From: QYOJ01 sp964616825
GTDB lineage: Bacteria > Bacteroidota > Bacteroidia > Bacteroidales > FEN-979
Length of the DNA: 64,000 bases
Reading direction: 5' to 3'
NCBI GenBank assembly: GCA_964616825.1
Contig: CAZTSX010000002.1
Location: forward strand, 62,001-126,000
A program made the translations under genes and the position numbers. Positions 44,449 through 53,980 of the stretch are shown here, piece after piece (within the stretch, counting starts at the first letter, position 1; each line of letters begins with the position of its first letter). The notes beneath the pieces were generated by a model, which did no database searches, had not been told where the DNA came from, and saw only the letters and a program-made list of their open reading frames with translations.

Positions 44449-44930
44449 CTGAGGAAAAATATATCAGACCATCATGGGATGAGTACTTTATGGAAGTTGC
44501 CAATGCTGTGGCCAAAAGGGCTACCTGCGATCGGGGCAGGAGCGGAGCCGTCATCGCACGCGATAAGCAGATCCTCGTAACTGGATATGTTGGAAGTCCG
44601 AGAGGGTTACCGCATTGTGATGATGTAGAGCATCTCCTGAAACTTGTCACTCATGAGGATGGACGTGTCTCCCAACATTGCATGCGTACTGTCCATGCGG
44701 AACAAAACGCGATCTGCCAGGCTGCACGTCTTGGCATTTCGCTCGAAGGAGCCACCCTCTATTGTCGCATGACTCCGTGCCGTACCTGTGCCATGCTGAT
44801 CATCAACTGCGGCATCGTCAGGGTTGTGTGTGAACGAAAATACCACGACGGAAAAGACTCAGAGGAGATGTTTGATCAGGCCGGCGTGAAATTGGAGTTT
44901 GTGAACGAAGAGGTGCAGCAGTACGAGTAG
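44445..44930 (+). CDS. dCMP deaminase family protein
   Basis: A 161-residue zinc deaminase. Zinc and catalytic residues are H84 and E86 in TVHAEQNAI and C112 and C115 in TPCRTC. The N-terminal SWDEYFMEVANAVAKRATC and the inserted segment GSPRGLPHCDDVEHL match deoxycytidylate deaminases, which convert dCMP to dUMP for thymidylate synthesis. The overlapping upstream kinase gene is in the same order as the kinase-deaminase fusions known in some eukaryotic and phage-defence (AvcD-type) proteins. Confidence 0.9.
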   Translation: MTEEKYIRPSWDEYFMEVANAVAKRATCDRGRSGAVIARDKQILVTGYVGSPRGLPHCDDVEHLLKLVTHEDGRVSQHCMRTVHAEQNAICQAARLGISLEGATLYCRMTPCRTCAMLIINCGIVRVVCERKYHDGKDSEEMFDQAGVKLEFVNEEVQQYE

Positions 44931-44977
44931 CAGTAAATTGCTATCTTTATAGCCCAATCAGGATTGCTGCCTGGATC

Positions 44978-45673
44978 ATGAGGACACTCGAAAAAGAAAA
45001 TTTCGAACGATTATTTAAAGAGGAGTTTACCGGACTCGTTATTTTTGCCATCCAGTATGTCAAAGATTATGAAGCTGCCCGTGAGATCGTGCAGGAAGCA
45101 TTTATCAATATGTGGAGCAGAAGAGAGCAGATTGATCAGTCGAAAGCTGTGAAATCATACCTTATCACGTCGGTCAAAAACCGTTCTCTGAACCACCTTC
45201 GTGATAATAATAAGTTTGACTCCAACTTGCTGGTTTCCGAAGATCTGTATCCATTACCTGCCTATCAGCAGTCTGATCACCTGGTAGAGAAGGAACTAAA
45301 GGAACAGATCACGCTTGCGATTAAGGAACTTCCTGAGAAATGCCGCGAAGTTTTTCTGCTGAATCGGGATGAGCACATGAAGTATCAGGAGATTGCCGAT
45401 CAACTTCAGATCTCTGTAAAAACTGTCGAAACACAGATGTCGAAAGCGCTCCAGCACATGCGAAAAAAACTCAGGGATTATTTGATTGTATTATGCCTGA
45501 TAAGCCTGATAAGCCTGATGCCATTGCTTCATCACTATGTTCCTCACTATGATACACGAACCAACATTGTCATTGCGAGCGAAGCGACGCAACACCAGCT
45601 CACCAGCTCACAATCTCACCAACATTTCATCAGGGTAAACCTCCTTTCATGTGTACTATTATCGGATAAATGA
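44978..45673 (+). CDS. ECF RNA polymerase sigma factor (FecI-like) with repeat-derived tail
   Basis: A 231-residue ECF sigma-70 factor. Region 2 spans about residues 10-75 (AREIVQEAFINMWSRRE) and region 4 about 110-165 (LPEKCREVFLLNRDEHMKYQEIADQLQISVKTVE). Such proteins normally end shortly after the RKKLRDYL helix near residue 168; here about 60 extra residues follow, encoded by a 9-bp repeat, REP-like halves and an 8-bp repeat. The stop overlaps the anti-sigma start (ATGA). With FecR, the receptor and DUF4249 it forms a surface-signalling operon; it is expected to be released when the receptor binds its ligand. Confidence 0.9.
   Translation: MRTLEKENFERLFKEEFTGLVIFAIQYVKDYEAAREIVQEAFINMWSRREQIDQSKAVKSYLITSVKNRSLNHLRDNNKFDSNLLVSEDLYPLPAYQQSDHLVEKELKEQITLAIKELPEKCREVFLLNRDEHMKYQEIADQLQISVKTVETQMSKALQHMRKKLRDYLIVLCLISLISLMPLLHHYVPHYDTRTNIVIASEATQHQLTSSQSHQHFIRVNLLSCVLLSDK
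45495..45620. repeat. composite repeat block inside the sigma gene 3' end
   Basis: GCCTGATAA twice plus a partial third (45495-45521); REP half ATTGCTTCATCACTATGTTC and on to 45554; its inverted partner ATTGTCATTGCGAGCGAAGC to 45592; then AGCTCACC, AGCTCACA, ATCTCACC (45597-45620). All are translated as the sigma tail. Confidence 0.65.
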
Positions 45674-46857
45674 GCACGAACGAAACATATGATCCCAAAC
45701 TGATGACCCGCTACTTCTCCGGAGAAGCTACTCCTGAAGAGATGCGCGAGCTATCCAAATGGATAAAAAGTGATCCGGCTAATGCCAGTGTTTTTGATGA
45801 ATACAGGAAGAGCTGGCTGGCCATTACTGCTCTCCAGGTTGAAGAGCAAATGGATGTTGATCAGGAATGGGATGAACTGAAAAAGAAGATAACTCCAATT
45901 GAACCGGCACTGAGATCACCCTTGAAATTGGTGAAGATTCCGTCTCGCAAGAAAAAACCCGAATATAGTGTTCCTTCAATAGAAGAAACCACAGAAAAAG
46001 GAACTCCGGCACAACCGGCACCGGTATTTGAAGAACCTCCCGCTATTGAAGAGACCAGTGAAGTAATTCGAATGGAACCTGAAGTAATTGAACCTGAAGG
46101 AATCGATTGGCGGATTGGCCTGATTCGGGCAGCTACTATCGCTGCAATAGTACTGGTTTTGCTTATCCCGACCTGGGTTGTGTATCGTTACTTTACTACG
46201 CCAGATATTACGAAAATCATGGCTTCGAATGAGATGTTAGAGACAACCCTGTCCGATGGAACTATCGTAACCCTTAATGCACATGCCTCTATCTCCTATA
46301 CCGAGGATTTTGGAAAAGGTATCCGGGAGGTGGAAATCAAAGGGGAAGGTTATTTTGATGTAGTCCACGATTCGGCCCAGCCGTTTATCCTCTCCAGCGG
46401 GAATGCCAGAATCGAGGTGCTTGGAACAGCATTCTACGTCAACACGACGAAAAATGGAGAAGACGTGGAGGTTGTGCTCGTGGTAGGGAGCCTGTCTGTC
46501 TATTTTGAAGATATTTACGGTGAGAGAAAGACCATCATCCCCGGCGAAAAAGCGGAGCTCATCCAAGCGAATCAGCGGATTGTGGTGATCCCGAACGAGG
46601 ATCCAAATTTTCTTGCCTGGAAAACACGCCGCATGATCTTCCTGGATGACCGACTCGATGTGATCATTAAAACCTTGAACAAAGTATACCAAACCGATAT
46701 CCGACTGGGATCACAGGGACTTGCTGCCTGCCGCCTGACAGCCTCTTTTAACCGCCAATCTCTGGAATCGGTATTGAGTGTCATTCAGGCTACACTTGAT
46801 CTCAATTCGGAATCCACCTCATCCGAAATTATCCTCTACGGGGCCGGATGCAACTAG
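45670..46857 (+). CDS. FecR family anti-sigma factor
   Basis: A 395-residue single-pass regulator. The cytoplasmic N-terminus (about 1-95; YFSGEATPEEMRELSKWI) should bind the sigma factor, a membrane helix lies at about 149-171, the periplasmic FecR domain follows (TTLSDGTIVTLNAHASISY) and a DUF4974-like domain ends the protein (FLDDRLDVIIKTLNKVY). A Pro/Glu-rich linker (about 96-145) before the helix is longer than usual. It is translationally coupled to the sigma gene (4-base overlap) and overlaps the receptor gene by 10 bases. Confidence 0.92.
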   Translation: MSTNETYDPKLMTRYFSGEATPEEMRELSKWIKSDPANASVFDEYRKSWLAITALQVEEQMDVDQEWDELKKKITPIEPALRSPLKLVKIPSRKKKPEYSVPSIEETTEKGTPAQPAPVFEEPPAIEETSEVIRMEPEVIEPEGIDWRIGLIRAATIAAIVLVLLIPTWVVYRYFTTPDITKIMASNEMLETTLSDGTIVTLNAHASISYTEDFGKGIREVEIKGEGYFDVVHDSAQPFILSSGNARIEVLGTAFYVNTTKNGEDVEVVLVVGSLSVYFEDIYGERKTIIPGEKAELIQANQRIVVIPNEDPNFLAWKTRRMIFLDDRLDVIIKTLNKVYQTDIRLGSQGLAACRLTASFNRQSLESVLSVIQATLDLNSESTSSEIILYGAGCN

Positions 46858-49547
46858 CAGGGAAAGACATATCAATCCGACTCCTTCCCGGAGGAACTTT
46901 CCGTACGATCACTTTTCTATTCTTTTTTTTATCACAGTTTATCCTGACCGGACAAGATCTTGACCGGCAGATCAGCCTGGAAGTAAACAATAACCGATTG
47001 AAAGATGTCCTGGATCTGATTGCCAAGGAAGGAGATGTCAGCTTCTCCTACAGTTCCTTATCCATCCCGGTTGATCAGAAAATCACCTATCGATGTGACA
47101 GCAGGTCCATCCGGCAGGTGCTGAATACGATCCTGCCACCACTTGGCATTGAATGGCTGGTTGTAGAATACCAGATCGTCCTGAAGCGGAAAAAATCAGG
47201 TGCTTCATCCGGAGCAGAAATGCCTGCTCGCTCATTACCCAGCTACGTTGTGAGTGGGTATATCAGGGATAAAACAACCGGTGAAGCATTGATCGGGGCC
47301 AATGTGGTAGTCAGAAAATCCATGATGGGAACGACTACCAACACATATGGTTTTTACTCCCTCTCCTTGCCACAGGGCATCCATGAAGTGGAATACTCAT
47401 ATTTGGGATTTCAGGAGCAGACCCGGAGCATGGACCTGCAACAGAACAAAGAGGTCTCGCTGGAAATGGAAGAGACCAGCCTGGGCATGCGGGAGGTGGT
47501 GATCCGTGCCAGGGATAACGAGCAATTACCGGCAGTCAATCAGCCAGGTGATTTCAACTTTTCCGGAGCTACACTGGAGAAGCTACCTGGTTTTGCAGGT
47601 GATGTCGACGTCCTGAAAGCGCTCCAGTTCCTGCCGGGAATCAGATCGTTCGGAGATGGATCGTCCCTCTTTTATGTCAGAGGAGGGAACAACGACCAGA
47701 ACCTTCTGATGATTGATGAAGCACCGATCTACAACCCATCCCACCTGTTCGGTTTCTTCTCTGTGTTAACGCCTGATGCTGTAAACGACATGGAGATCTA
47801 TAAAGGAGACTTTCCGGCAAGATTTGGAGGGAGGACATCCTCAGTGATTGATATCACCGCCCGGGAAGGGAATATGAAGCGGTTTGGATTTGGCGGGAAC
47901 CTGGGGCCCTATGCCTCCTCTCTCACAATTGAAGGTCCTATCGTAAAAGAGAAAGGTTCATTCCTGCTCTCAGGTCGTCTCTCCACCCTCAACTGGTTGA
48001 ACTACGTGATGGATAACTCCGGATCATTCGACCTCTATTTTTATGATATCAACGCTAAATTCAACGTCAAACCTTCTCAGAAAGATCGCCTCTTCTTAAC
48101 ATTCTATACCGGAAGAGACGAGTTTCGCCGGGAGACGAATTCTGTCTACCGCACTTACGGAATCAGGTGGGATAATCTTGCAGGCACATTGCGCTGGAAT
48201 CATCTCTTTAATCCGAAGTTGTTCTCCAATACCACGATCAACTTCAGCCACTATAACTACTTCCTCTATCTCTCATCAGATAGGAAGAACTACTGGAATT
48301 CCTCCATCGGAAACCTGACCCTGAAAAGTGATTTCACCTGGTTCCTCAACCCGAAAAATACCCTGCGGACCGGATTTGCCGTGACCCGCTACCACTCAAA
48401 TCCAGGAAATGTGACTCAGCAGGGAGATGATGAGCAACTGGAGCTACGTGAAGTCCCGGCTTATACATCCATGGAGTATATGCTCTACCTGAGCAATGAG
48501 CAGAAAATCGGCAGTCGCCTCTCTCTCAATTATGGAATACGCCTTCCGGTTTGGCAGAATTTTGGTCCCACTACCATTTACTATTTTGATGCCAATCACT
48601 CGGTGATCGATACGTTGGCAGTAGGCAGGAACCGGTACTATTCCCTTTTTTTTAGTCCCGAACCACGCCTCTCTGTCGGATTTGCTTTGAATAGCCAATC
48701 TTCCCTGAAAACCAGCTACAGCCGAACGACCCAGTTTATGCAGTTGCTGTCTGATCGAACCGGTCCATTCACATCACTCGAGGTGTGGGCTCCTGCCGGA
48801 CCCAATATCCAACCCCTGAAAGCCGACCAGGTGACACTGGGTTACTTCCTGAAATTTGCTTCCTCCCGGCTCCACTTTTCTGCGGAAGCCTTTTATAAAC
48901 ACTATAGGAATCATATCGACTATGCTGATCATGCCAACCTGCTCTACAATCCATTGGTTGAGGGTGAACTCCGGTTTGGGAAAGCGTGGTCGTATGGCCT
49001 GGAATTGATGCTTCAAAAACCGGTTGGTAAGCTCTCCGGATGGATAGCCTACACCTGGTCCCGGTCATTGGTCAAAACTCCGGAGGTGAATGATGGAAAC
49101 ACCTATCCAGCCAGTTTCGACAGTCCGAATAACCTCTGCCTGTTTGTCTCGTACGATACCAGGAAGCGGTGGTCATTTTCAGCCAGCTGGATTTACATGA
49201 CGGGGAATCCGGTAACCTCCCCCATCGGGTTTTATGAGTACAATGGCTCTACTGTTCCTCTATACGGAGATAAAAATAACGAACGGTTGCCCGATTATCA
49301 CCGGTTGGATCTCTCTGTAGTGTATCGGCTAAACAAACCAGGGAATCGCTTCCGCCACAGTCTGGCTGTAACAGTTTACAACGCATATGGACGGGCCAAT
49401 CCTTTTTCAGTCAGTTTCAACAAGTATTCGAACAGCCAGGGACAATATGTCGTACCATCAAACCTTAATGGAGACTATGAGTTGGTCCCTACCATGATCT
49501 CCGTAGCCGGGATCATCCCATCGATCAACTATCAATTCAAGTTCTGA
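46848..49547 (+). CDS. TonB-dependent receptor with STN signalling domain
   Basis: An 899-residue outer-membrane transporter. A signal peptide is followed by an STN domain (about 40-105; VNNNRLKDVLDLIAKEGDVS), which contacts FecR-type regulators; a carboxypeptidase-like beta-sandwich (about 125-205; VSGYIRDKTTGEALIGANVV); a plug (about 230-340; LPGIRSFGDGSSLFYVRGG); and a beta-barrel ending in INYQFKF. The substrate is not readable; DUF4249-linked receptors are often called FecA- or SusC-like. The start overlaps the FecR stop, and the gene overlaps the DUF4249 gene by one base, giving a four-gene operon. Confidence 0.92.
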   Translation: MQLAGKDISIRLLPGGTFRTITFLFFFLSQFILTGQDLDRQISLEVNNNRLKDVLDLIAKEGDVSFSYSSLSIPVDQKITYRCDSRSIRQVLNTILPPLGIEWLVVEYQIVLKRKKSGASSGAEMPARSLPSYVVSGYIRDKTTGEALIGANVVVRKSMMGTTTNTYGFYSLSLPQGIHEVEYSYLGFQEQTRSMDLQQNKEVSLEMEETSLGMREVVIRARDNEQLPAVNQPGDFNFSGATLEKLPGFAGDVDVLKALQFLPGIRSFGDGSSLFYVRGGNNDQNLLMIDEAPIYNPSHLFGFFSVLTPDAVNDMEIYKGDFPARFGGRTSSVIDITAREGNMKRFGFGGNLGPYASSLTIEGPIVKEKGSFLLSGRLSTLNWLNYVMDNSGSFDLYFYDINAKFNVKPSQKDRLFLTFYTGRDEFRRETNSVYRTYGIRWDNLAGTLRWNHLFNPKLFSNTTINFSHYNYFLYLSSDRKNYWNSSIGNLTLKSDFTWFLNPKNTLRTGFAVTRYHSNPGNVTQQGDDEQLELREVPAYTSMEYMLYLSNEQKIGSRLSLNYGIRLPVWQNFGPTTIYYFDANHSVIDTLAVGRNRYYSLFFSPEPRLSVGFALNSQSSLKTSYSRTTQFMQLLSDRTGPFTSLEVWAPAGPNIQPLKADQVTLGYFLKFASSRLHFSAEAFYKHYRNHIDYADHANLLYNPLVEGELRFGKAWSYGLELMLQKPVGKLSGWIAYTWSRSLVKTPEVNDGNTYPASFDSPNNLCLFVSYDTRKRWSFSASWIYMTGNPVTSPIGFYEYNGSTVPLYGDKNNERLPDYHRLDLSVVYRLNKPGNRFRHSLAVTVYNAYGRANPFSVSFNKYSNSQGQYVVPSNLNGDYELVPTMISVAGIIPSINYQFKF

Positions 49548-50365
49548 TGAAGCAGTGGGCACCATATATCATTCTCGTGATCATCCTGACAGGATGTGTC
49601 AAAAAGGCTGATTTCTCTATCCCAGACCACACCAGCCAGCTGATTGTCGTGGATGCCAGGCTGACCGATGAGCAGAAGGCTCAATCGGTCAGAATCACAT
49701 ACCCAATGAGTGATTTGAACGGAACTCCCAAGCCTGTTACAGGAGCCAGTGTACTGATCAGCAACGCCGACTCGTTGTGGATCCTGAAAGAAGACACCAT
49801 CCACCCGGGATATTACTTCACCGACTCCCTCTTCGTTGCCCTGTTGAATACCAGCTATACGCTGCAGATTAGCTGGCAGAACCGGAACTATTCCGCGAAA
49901 GCCTCTATGGTTCCCGGTAAAGTGTTCAATGAGCTGATATACAAGAAGAATGAAAACGATGAATGGTATCATATCGATTGGGTTGCGTCGGCCTTTACGG
50001 TTGACAATCCGGCCATGTGGGAAGTAACAATTGACTGGTCGTTTGTTCCGGGATTCGAAAACCAGGATCCGGCAAGTTGCCGGGCACGGCTTCTCTTTTT
50101 CACCCTTTCTACACTCGATGTCAGTCAGATTTTTGCCCCGGTAATGGAGCAGACAACCTTTCCTGCTGGCAGCATCATCGAGGAAAAACGCTACTCACTT
50201 TCATCACGTCATGCTGAATTTTTGCGGGACCTGCTTCTGGAGACCAACTGGCAGGGGAGCATGTTCCCTACAGCCAACGCTAACGTTTCCACCAACCTCA
50301 GCGAAGGCGCCATCGGATACTTTGGAGTCTGTGCAGTGACGGAGCTCTCGTTGGTAGTGGAATAG
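49547..50365 (+). CDS. DUF4249 family lipoprotein
   Basis: A 272-residue lipoprotein with lipobox LTGC16 after a short signal. The N-terminus LIVVDARLTDEQKAQSVRITYPM and the following GASVLISNADS match DUF4249, a Bacteroidota family nearly always encoded with a TonB-dependent receptor and thought to be its accessory surface protein. It overlaps the receptor stop by one base. The function within the uptake complex is unknown. Confidence 0.87.
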   Translation: MKQWAPYIILVIILTGCVKKADFSIPDHTSQLIVVDARLTDEQKAQSVRITYPMSDLNGTPKPVTGASVLISNADSLWILKEDTIHPGYYFTDSLFVALLNTSYTLQISWQNRNYSAKASMVPGKVFNELIYKKNENDEWYHIDWVASAFTVDNPAMWEVTIDWSFVPGFENQDPASCRARLLFFTLSTLDVSQIFAPVMEQTTFPAGSIIEEKRYSLSSRHAEFLRDLLLETNWQGSMFPTANANVSTNLSEGAIGYFGVCAVTELSLVVE

Positions 50366-50392
50366 CATTAGTTTGCCGCATTCACTTATCCG

Positions 50393-50434
50393 GCATCCGG
50401 TATCCGGTATCCGACATCTGGTATCCGGCATCAG
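50393..50434. repeat. 7-bp tandem repeat, 6 units
   Basis: GCATCCG, GTATCCG, GTATCCG, ACATCTG, GTATCCG, GCATCAG, in the DUF4249/lipoprotein junction. Same consensus as the array inside the methyltransferase gene (27839) and the one at 16396. Confidence 0.8.
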
Positions 50435-50505
50435 AAAAAATCCTTTCCTGCATCAGGGTAACCCGTCTTCTTGGTGTATTATAACCAGAAACCCAAAATC
50501 AACAC

Positions 50506-51444
50506 ATGATGAAAACAACACCTCTATTCAAACTCAGCCTCGTCCTGATCGCTGCCATCGCACTGGCCGTCACAGGATGTAAAAAAGAAAATCCAAATGT
50601 TGATCCGGCACCAAACGGATCCACCTCTATCCAGCAGATTTCGCAGGATGACAATCAAATCCAGCAAATCGATGATGATATCAACCTCGACATTGAGATC
50701 ATGCTCACCAGTGGTGGAATGAAATCCATCACCTGGCTACCCTGCAACGCCACCATTGACTCTACGAATATAGTAAATGATACCATTACCTATTACATTA
50801 CATATCATGGGCTCAATTGTCCGGAAACGCTTTACCGGACCGGCCAGGTGGAAGTAAAAAAACATGTTGGAACACACTGGTACATGCCCGGTGCTACCGT
50901 GATGGTAAAAATCATCAATCTGCAGGTAACGAAAGTGGCTACGCAAAAAACCATTATCATCAACGGAGTCAAAACGCATAAAAATATCACAGGCGGTCTC
51001 CTTGTTCAGCTGGGATATGGTATCAACCATATTGTTCACAGGACATGGGGTTTTATGACCGTGAACTTTGAGGATGCTACAAATCGTACCTGGAACATCG
51101 CCCGCCGGTGTTTTTATACCGGATCTCTGGGGCAGTTTGTTATCGGTGTGGATGGTTTCGGAAAGGTTGGTGAATATACCAATCTCGTAACCTGGGGTGT
51201 AGCCCGTAATGGGAATCAGTTTTTTATCACTACTACTCAACCGGTTCACTACTGGCAGACATGCGGCTTCAAACCAGTGAATGGAATCCAGTCAATTGAT
51301 ATCCCCAGCGCCGACAAAGGAGCTACATTGACATTCGGGTATGATCACCACAACCAACCTGTAACACCTCCACCATGCCCGACAAAATATAAAGTGGACT
51401 GGTACCACGGAGCCAATAGCGGAACGATCTTTCTCTGGTTATAA
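50506..51444 (+). CDS. hypothetical lipoprotein
   Basis: A 312-residue lipoprotein with a signal and lipobox (AVTGC25), then a low-complexity acidic/Gln stretch (QQISQDDNQIQQIDDD) and a beta-rich body. I do not recognise a family. Notable are the NCPETLYRTGQVEV and HWYMPGATVMVKI strands and many Trp/Tyr residues, suggesting a compact extracellular sandwich. It follows the DUF4249 gene by 140 bases, with a heptad repeat between, so it may or may not belong to that operon. A strong hairpin terminator follows it. Confidence 0.72.
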   Translation: MMKTTPLFKLSLVLIAAIALAVTGCKKENPNVDPAPNGSTSIQQISQDDNQIQQIDDDINLDIEIMLTSGGMKSITWLPCNATIDSTNIVNDTITYYITYHGLNCPETLYRTGQVEVKKHVGTHWYMPGATVMVKIINLQVTKVATQKTIIINGVKTHKNITGGLLVQLGYGINHIVHRTWGFMTVNFEDATNRTWNIARRCFYTGSLGQFVIGVDGFGKVGEYTNLVTWGVARNGNQFFITTTQPVHYWQTCGFKPVNGIQSIDIPSADKGATLTFGYDHHNQPVTPPPCPTKYKVDWYHGANSGTIFLWL

Positions 51445-51470
51445 ACGGTAAGGGGATACCCCTCCCCATG

Positions 51471-51500
51471 CCCCTCCCCAAACAAGGGAGGGGTTTTTTA
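51471..51500 (+). terminator. intrinsic terminator after the lipoprotein gene
   Basis: Stem CCCCTCCC (51471-51478) pairs with GGGAGGGG (51486-51493) over a 7-base loop and is followed by TTTTTTATTT. It is the clearest intrinsic terminator in the window. Confidence 0.8.
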
Positions 51501-51535
51501 TTTACAGCTGCTATTCATAGCGGCTCAGTGTTTTT

Positions 51536-53812
51536 TTAATAGATAACCAATTTCCCTGAAGCAATAAAAACTCCTTTCGACAGTATCGTACAGATATACA
51601 TACCCGCTGGAAGAGAATTCCGGTTGATCCGGACCGGGAAACCAGGGAGGATTTCAGAGAAATAGTAAGAACCGACCAATTTCCCCTGGATGGAGTAGAT
51701 CTCCACGTCAACACGGTCCAATTTTTTATCTGACGGAATATATAACCGGGTAGATGTGGTAAAAGGATTAGGAATGACTTTGAGGGGAGCGATAGATTCT
51801 CTTTTGGTCTCGAAAACCGGGATAAGTGTGGTATCATAAGGTTCGATGATGATTACGCCGGCAAGGAAGTCGCTGAGATAGATCATGCCGTCGGGGCCAA
51901 CCGTAACATTTGTGCTCCCAAACATATTTTTCCAGCCTTCTGTACCACGGGATTCGGCAATACGAATAGCTTCAGGTGGTTCGATAAGCTGGTAGATGGA
52001 CATGCCGAAGAACTTGTCAGCTAAGTAAACAAGGTTATTTTTCAGATAGATGCCTTGTGGATTTATATACCAGTCGAAATGGGTACCTATTGGAATCAGG
52101 GTATTTCCATCCACATAATACCAGGCAAACCAGAACCTTCCGCAGGCGATAGCAACAGTAGATCCGTCCCTGGAGATGCCGCTGATCTCTCCTGGTGCTG
52201 CTATGGTGTCAAGGAGAATCAGAGAGTCGTTGACTACCCTAAACATAGCCAGGTAATAGGTGTTCTCTACCTTTTTGCCGCAGAAGATAGTATCGCCTGA
52301 AATCAGTAATCCATTGACGTCGCTGTTGGTGCTGTCAATATCCAGCAATGGGTAATCCTGAATCGAGTCATAAGGGTCGTAGATGGCAATTTGCCTGAGT
52401 GGGACCAGCAGGTTTGACAACCCGGCAACGACTCGTGTACCCGTATTAGTCTGGATGGTCCGGATGGTCTCAGTTCCGACTCCAATATGCCCGGCCTGTT
52501 CAGGAATTCCCCCGTAGAACCATGGTATCAGGTTGTAAAACTCCCCATTGGAAAGAATAATAAGTGAATCGTTGACGAAAGCCATGTCCCCGACAAATTG
52601 GGTGAAAATATGCAAGATCTGTGGATTGTTCATATAACCGGCTTTGTAAAAGAGGCTGTCAAGTTCGTAAGCGACCAATCCGTATCCTCTCATACATGCC
52701 CATAACGTATCTCCCCGGATATAGGCTCGCTGACACCACCCCCCTGTTTCCAGCAATCCAAGGGTATCTTCCGGCTGAAGCTGAGAAACATCACTGATCA
52801 ACACACCAAGCCACTCCGAAGACATAGCCAGGTAAGGTGTGCCATGCATGCGAGCTACATCGAAATGCCACAGTCCAGGTCGGATATTCGCCAGGTAGAC
52901 CATATTGGTATCGGGTAACCCGGTGGCATCGTATACCGGTACGATGGTCTGAAATAAATTATTCAGTCCGGCGCCAGTAGAGATGAAGAGGGTATCGTTT
53001 TGGGAATCCATGTTATTGATGTTGGCCTGCGCAAATCCGAAAATGCCTGGCACACTAAAACTATCCACAGCACTGAGAAAAACACTGTCGTGGTGCAGTG
53101 CATAAAAATAGCTCGCTGTGAAGAGGAGGTTCTGAGCGCCTCCGCAAACATAGATGATGTCATCCCGCAGGTCACCAAACTGAATGTCCTGCAGGTTCCA
53201 TACATTGTTGTTCTGCCACATAGCCAAAGGAATCTCCAGGTTGTCATAATGGTATACCATCACAGTCCCATGCGGGATCCCTTGTGCCCCTACCGCGACA
53301 TATGTTCCTTTACGGGCCACGGAGAAAGAGTTGTCGGGACCAAATGTGGCCAGCCTGGTGAAGGAGTCGGTTGAGTCAAACTTCAGCATCCTGACCTGCT
53401 TGCCGTCAGCAATATACAATGTGTCGTTTGTTCGCCAGAGATCGTATGCAGCTGAGTCGCCCGTCATCTCATAATGGGCAATGGGGGTGAGCGTATCGGA
53501 TGAAGCATCCAATGCCCATACCCCGTCGTGTGTGGCAGCCACGAAAAGAATGTCACCATAGAGATCTGTTTCATTCACCATCCCCATCAGCGGACGTCGC
53601 GCAATGACATGGTAATTGGCTGTATCCTGCGTGTCATAGATCCAGATGCTGGTTCCGCAACCAACGAACAAGCGTTGTGAAGCACTGTCGTAATTGACAT
53701 GATAACCTGCTCCTCCTGGAGTTTGTCCAAGCCTTTCAAGGATATCTACCTGGGAGTACCCCAAAGAAGAAAATCCGAAAAGAAACAGGGATAAATAAAT
53801 AAAACTCTTCAT
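51536..53812 (-). CDS. T9SS-secreted beta-propeller-like protein
   Basis: A 758-residue exported protein with a signal peptide (cleavage near LGYSQ) and repeated blade-like segments such as LYGDILFVAATHDGVWALD, LWRTNDTLYIADGKQVRM and IYLKNNLVYLADKFFGMSIYQL, typical of LVIVD/YVTN-type propellers. The C-terminus (PLKVIPNPFTTSTRLY ... GKLVIY) is a T9SS type A sorting domain. No catalytic motif is seen; it probably binds a ligand at the cell surface. It is convergent with the lipoprotein gene, with the terminator between them. Confidence 0.82.
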   Translation of the reverse strand: MKSFIYLSLFLFGFSSLGYSQVDILERLGQTPGGAGYHVNYDSASQRLFVGCGTSIWIYDTQDTANYHVIARRPLMGMVNETDLYGDILFVAATHDGVWALDASSDTLTPIAHYEMTGDSAAYDLWRTNDTLYIADGKQVRMLKFDSTDSFTRLATFGPDNSFSVARKGTYVAVGAQGIPHGTVMVYHYDNLEIPLAMWQNNNVWNLQDIQFGDLRDDIIYVCGGAQNLLFTASYFYALHHDSVFLSAVDSFSVPGIFGFAQANINNMDSQNDTLFISTGAGLNNLFQTIVPVYDATGLPDTNMVYLANIRPGLWHFDVARMHGTPYLAMSSEWLGVLISDVSQLQPEDTLGLLETGGWCQRAYIRGDTLWACMRGYGLVAYELDSLFYKAGYMNNPQILHIFTQFVGDMAFVNDSLIILSNGEFYNLIPWFYGGIPEQAGHIGVGTETIRTIQTNTGTRVVAGLSNLLVPLRQIAIYDPYDSIQDYPLLDIDSTNSDVNGLLISGDTIFCGKKVENTYYLAMFRVVNDSLILLDTIAAPGEISGISRDGSTVAIACGRFWFAWYYVDGNTLIPIGTHFDWYINPQGIYLKNNLVYLADKFFGMSIYQLIEPPEAIRIAESRGTEGWKNMFGSTNVTVGPDGMIYLSDFLAGVIIIEPYDTTLIPVFETKRESIAPLKVIPNPFTTSTRLYIPSDKKLDRVDVEIYSIQGKLVGSYYFSEILPGFPVRINRNSLPAGMYICTILSKGVFIASGKLVIY

Positions 53813-53945
53813 CTATATTACTGACACCAAAACGCTACTAAAGGTTGTTTCCCTATATGCTTAAAGTCGCGTAAAATGCATTTTCATCTTTCTAAACCAT
53901 AAATACAAGGTTTGATAATTATTTGCAATCCAGCCTTAGAATCCT

Positions 53946-53953
53946 TATTTTTG
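53946..53953 (+). promoter_or_regulatory. -7 box of the beta-helix gene
   Basis: TATTTTTG, exact TAnnTTTG match, 27 bases before the ATG at 53981. Confidence 0.5.
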
Positions 53954-53980
53954 ATTTCGTCTAACATAAAATAATGAACT

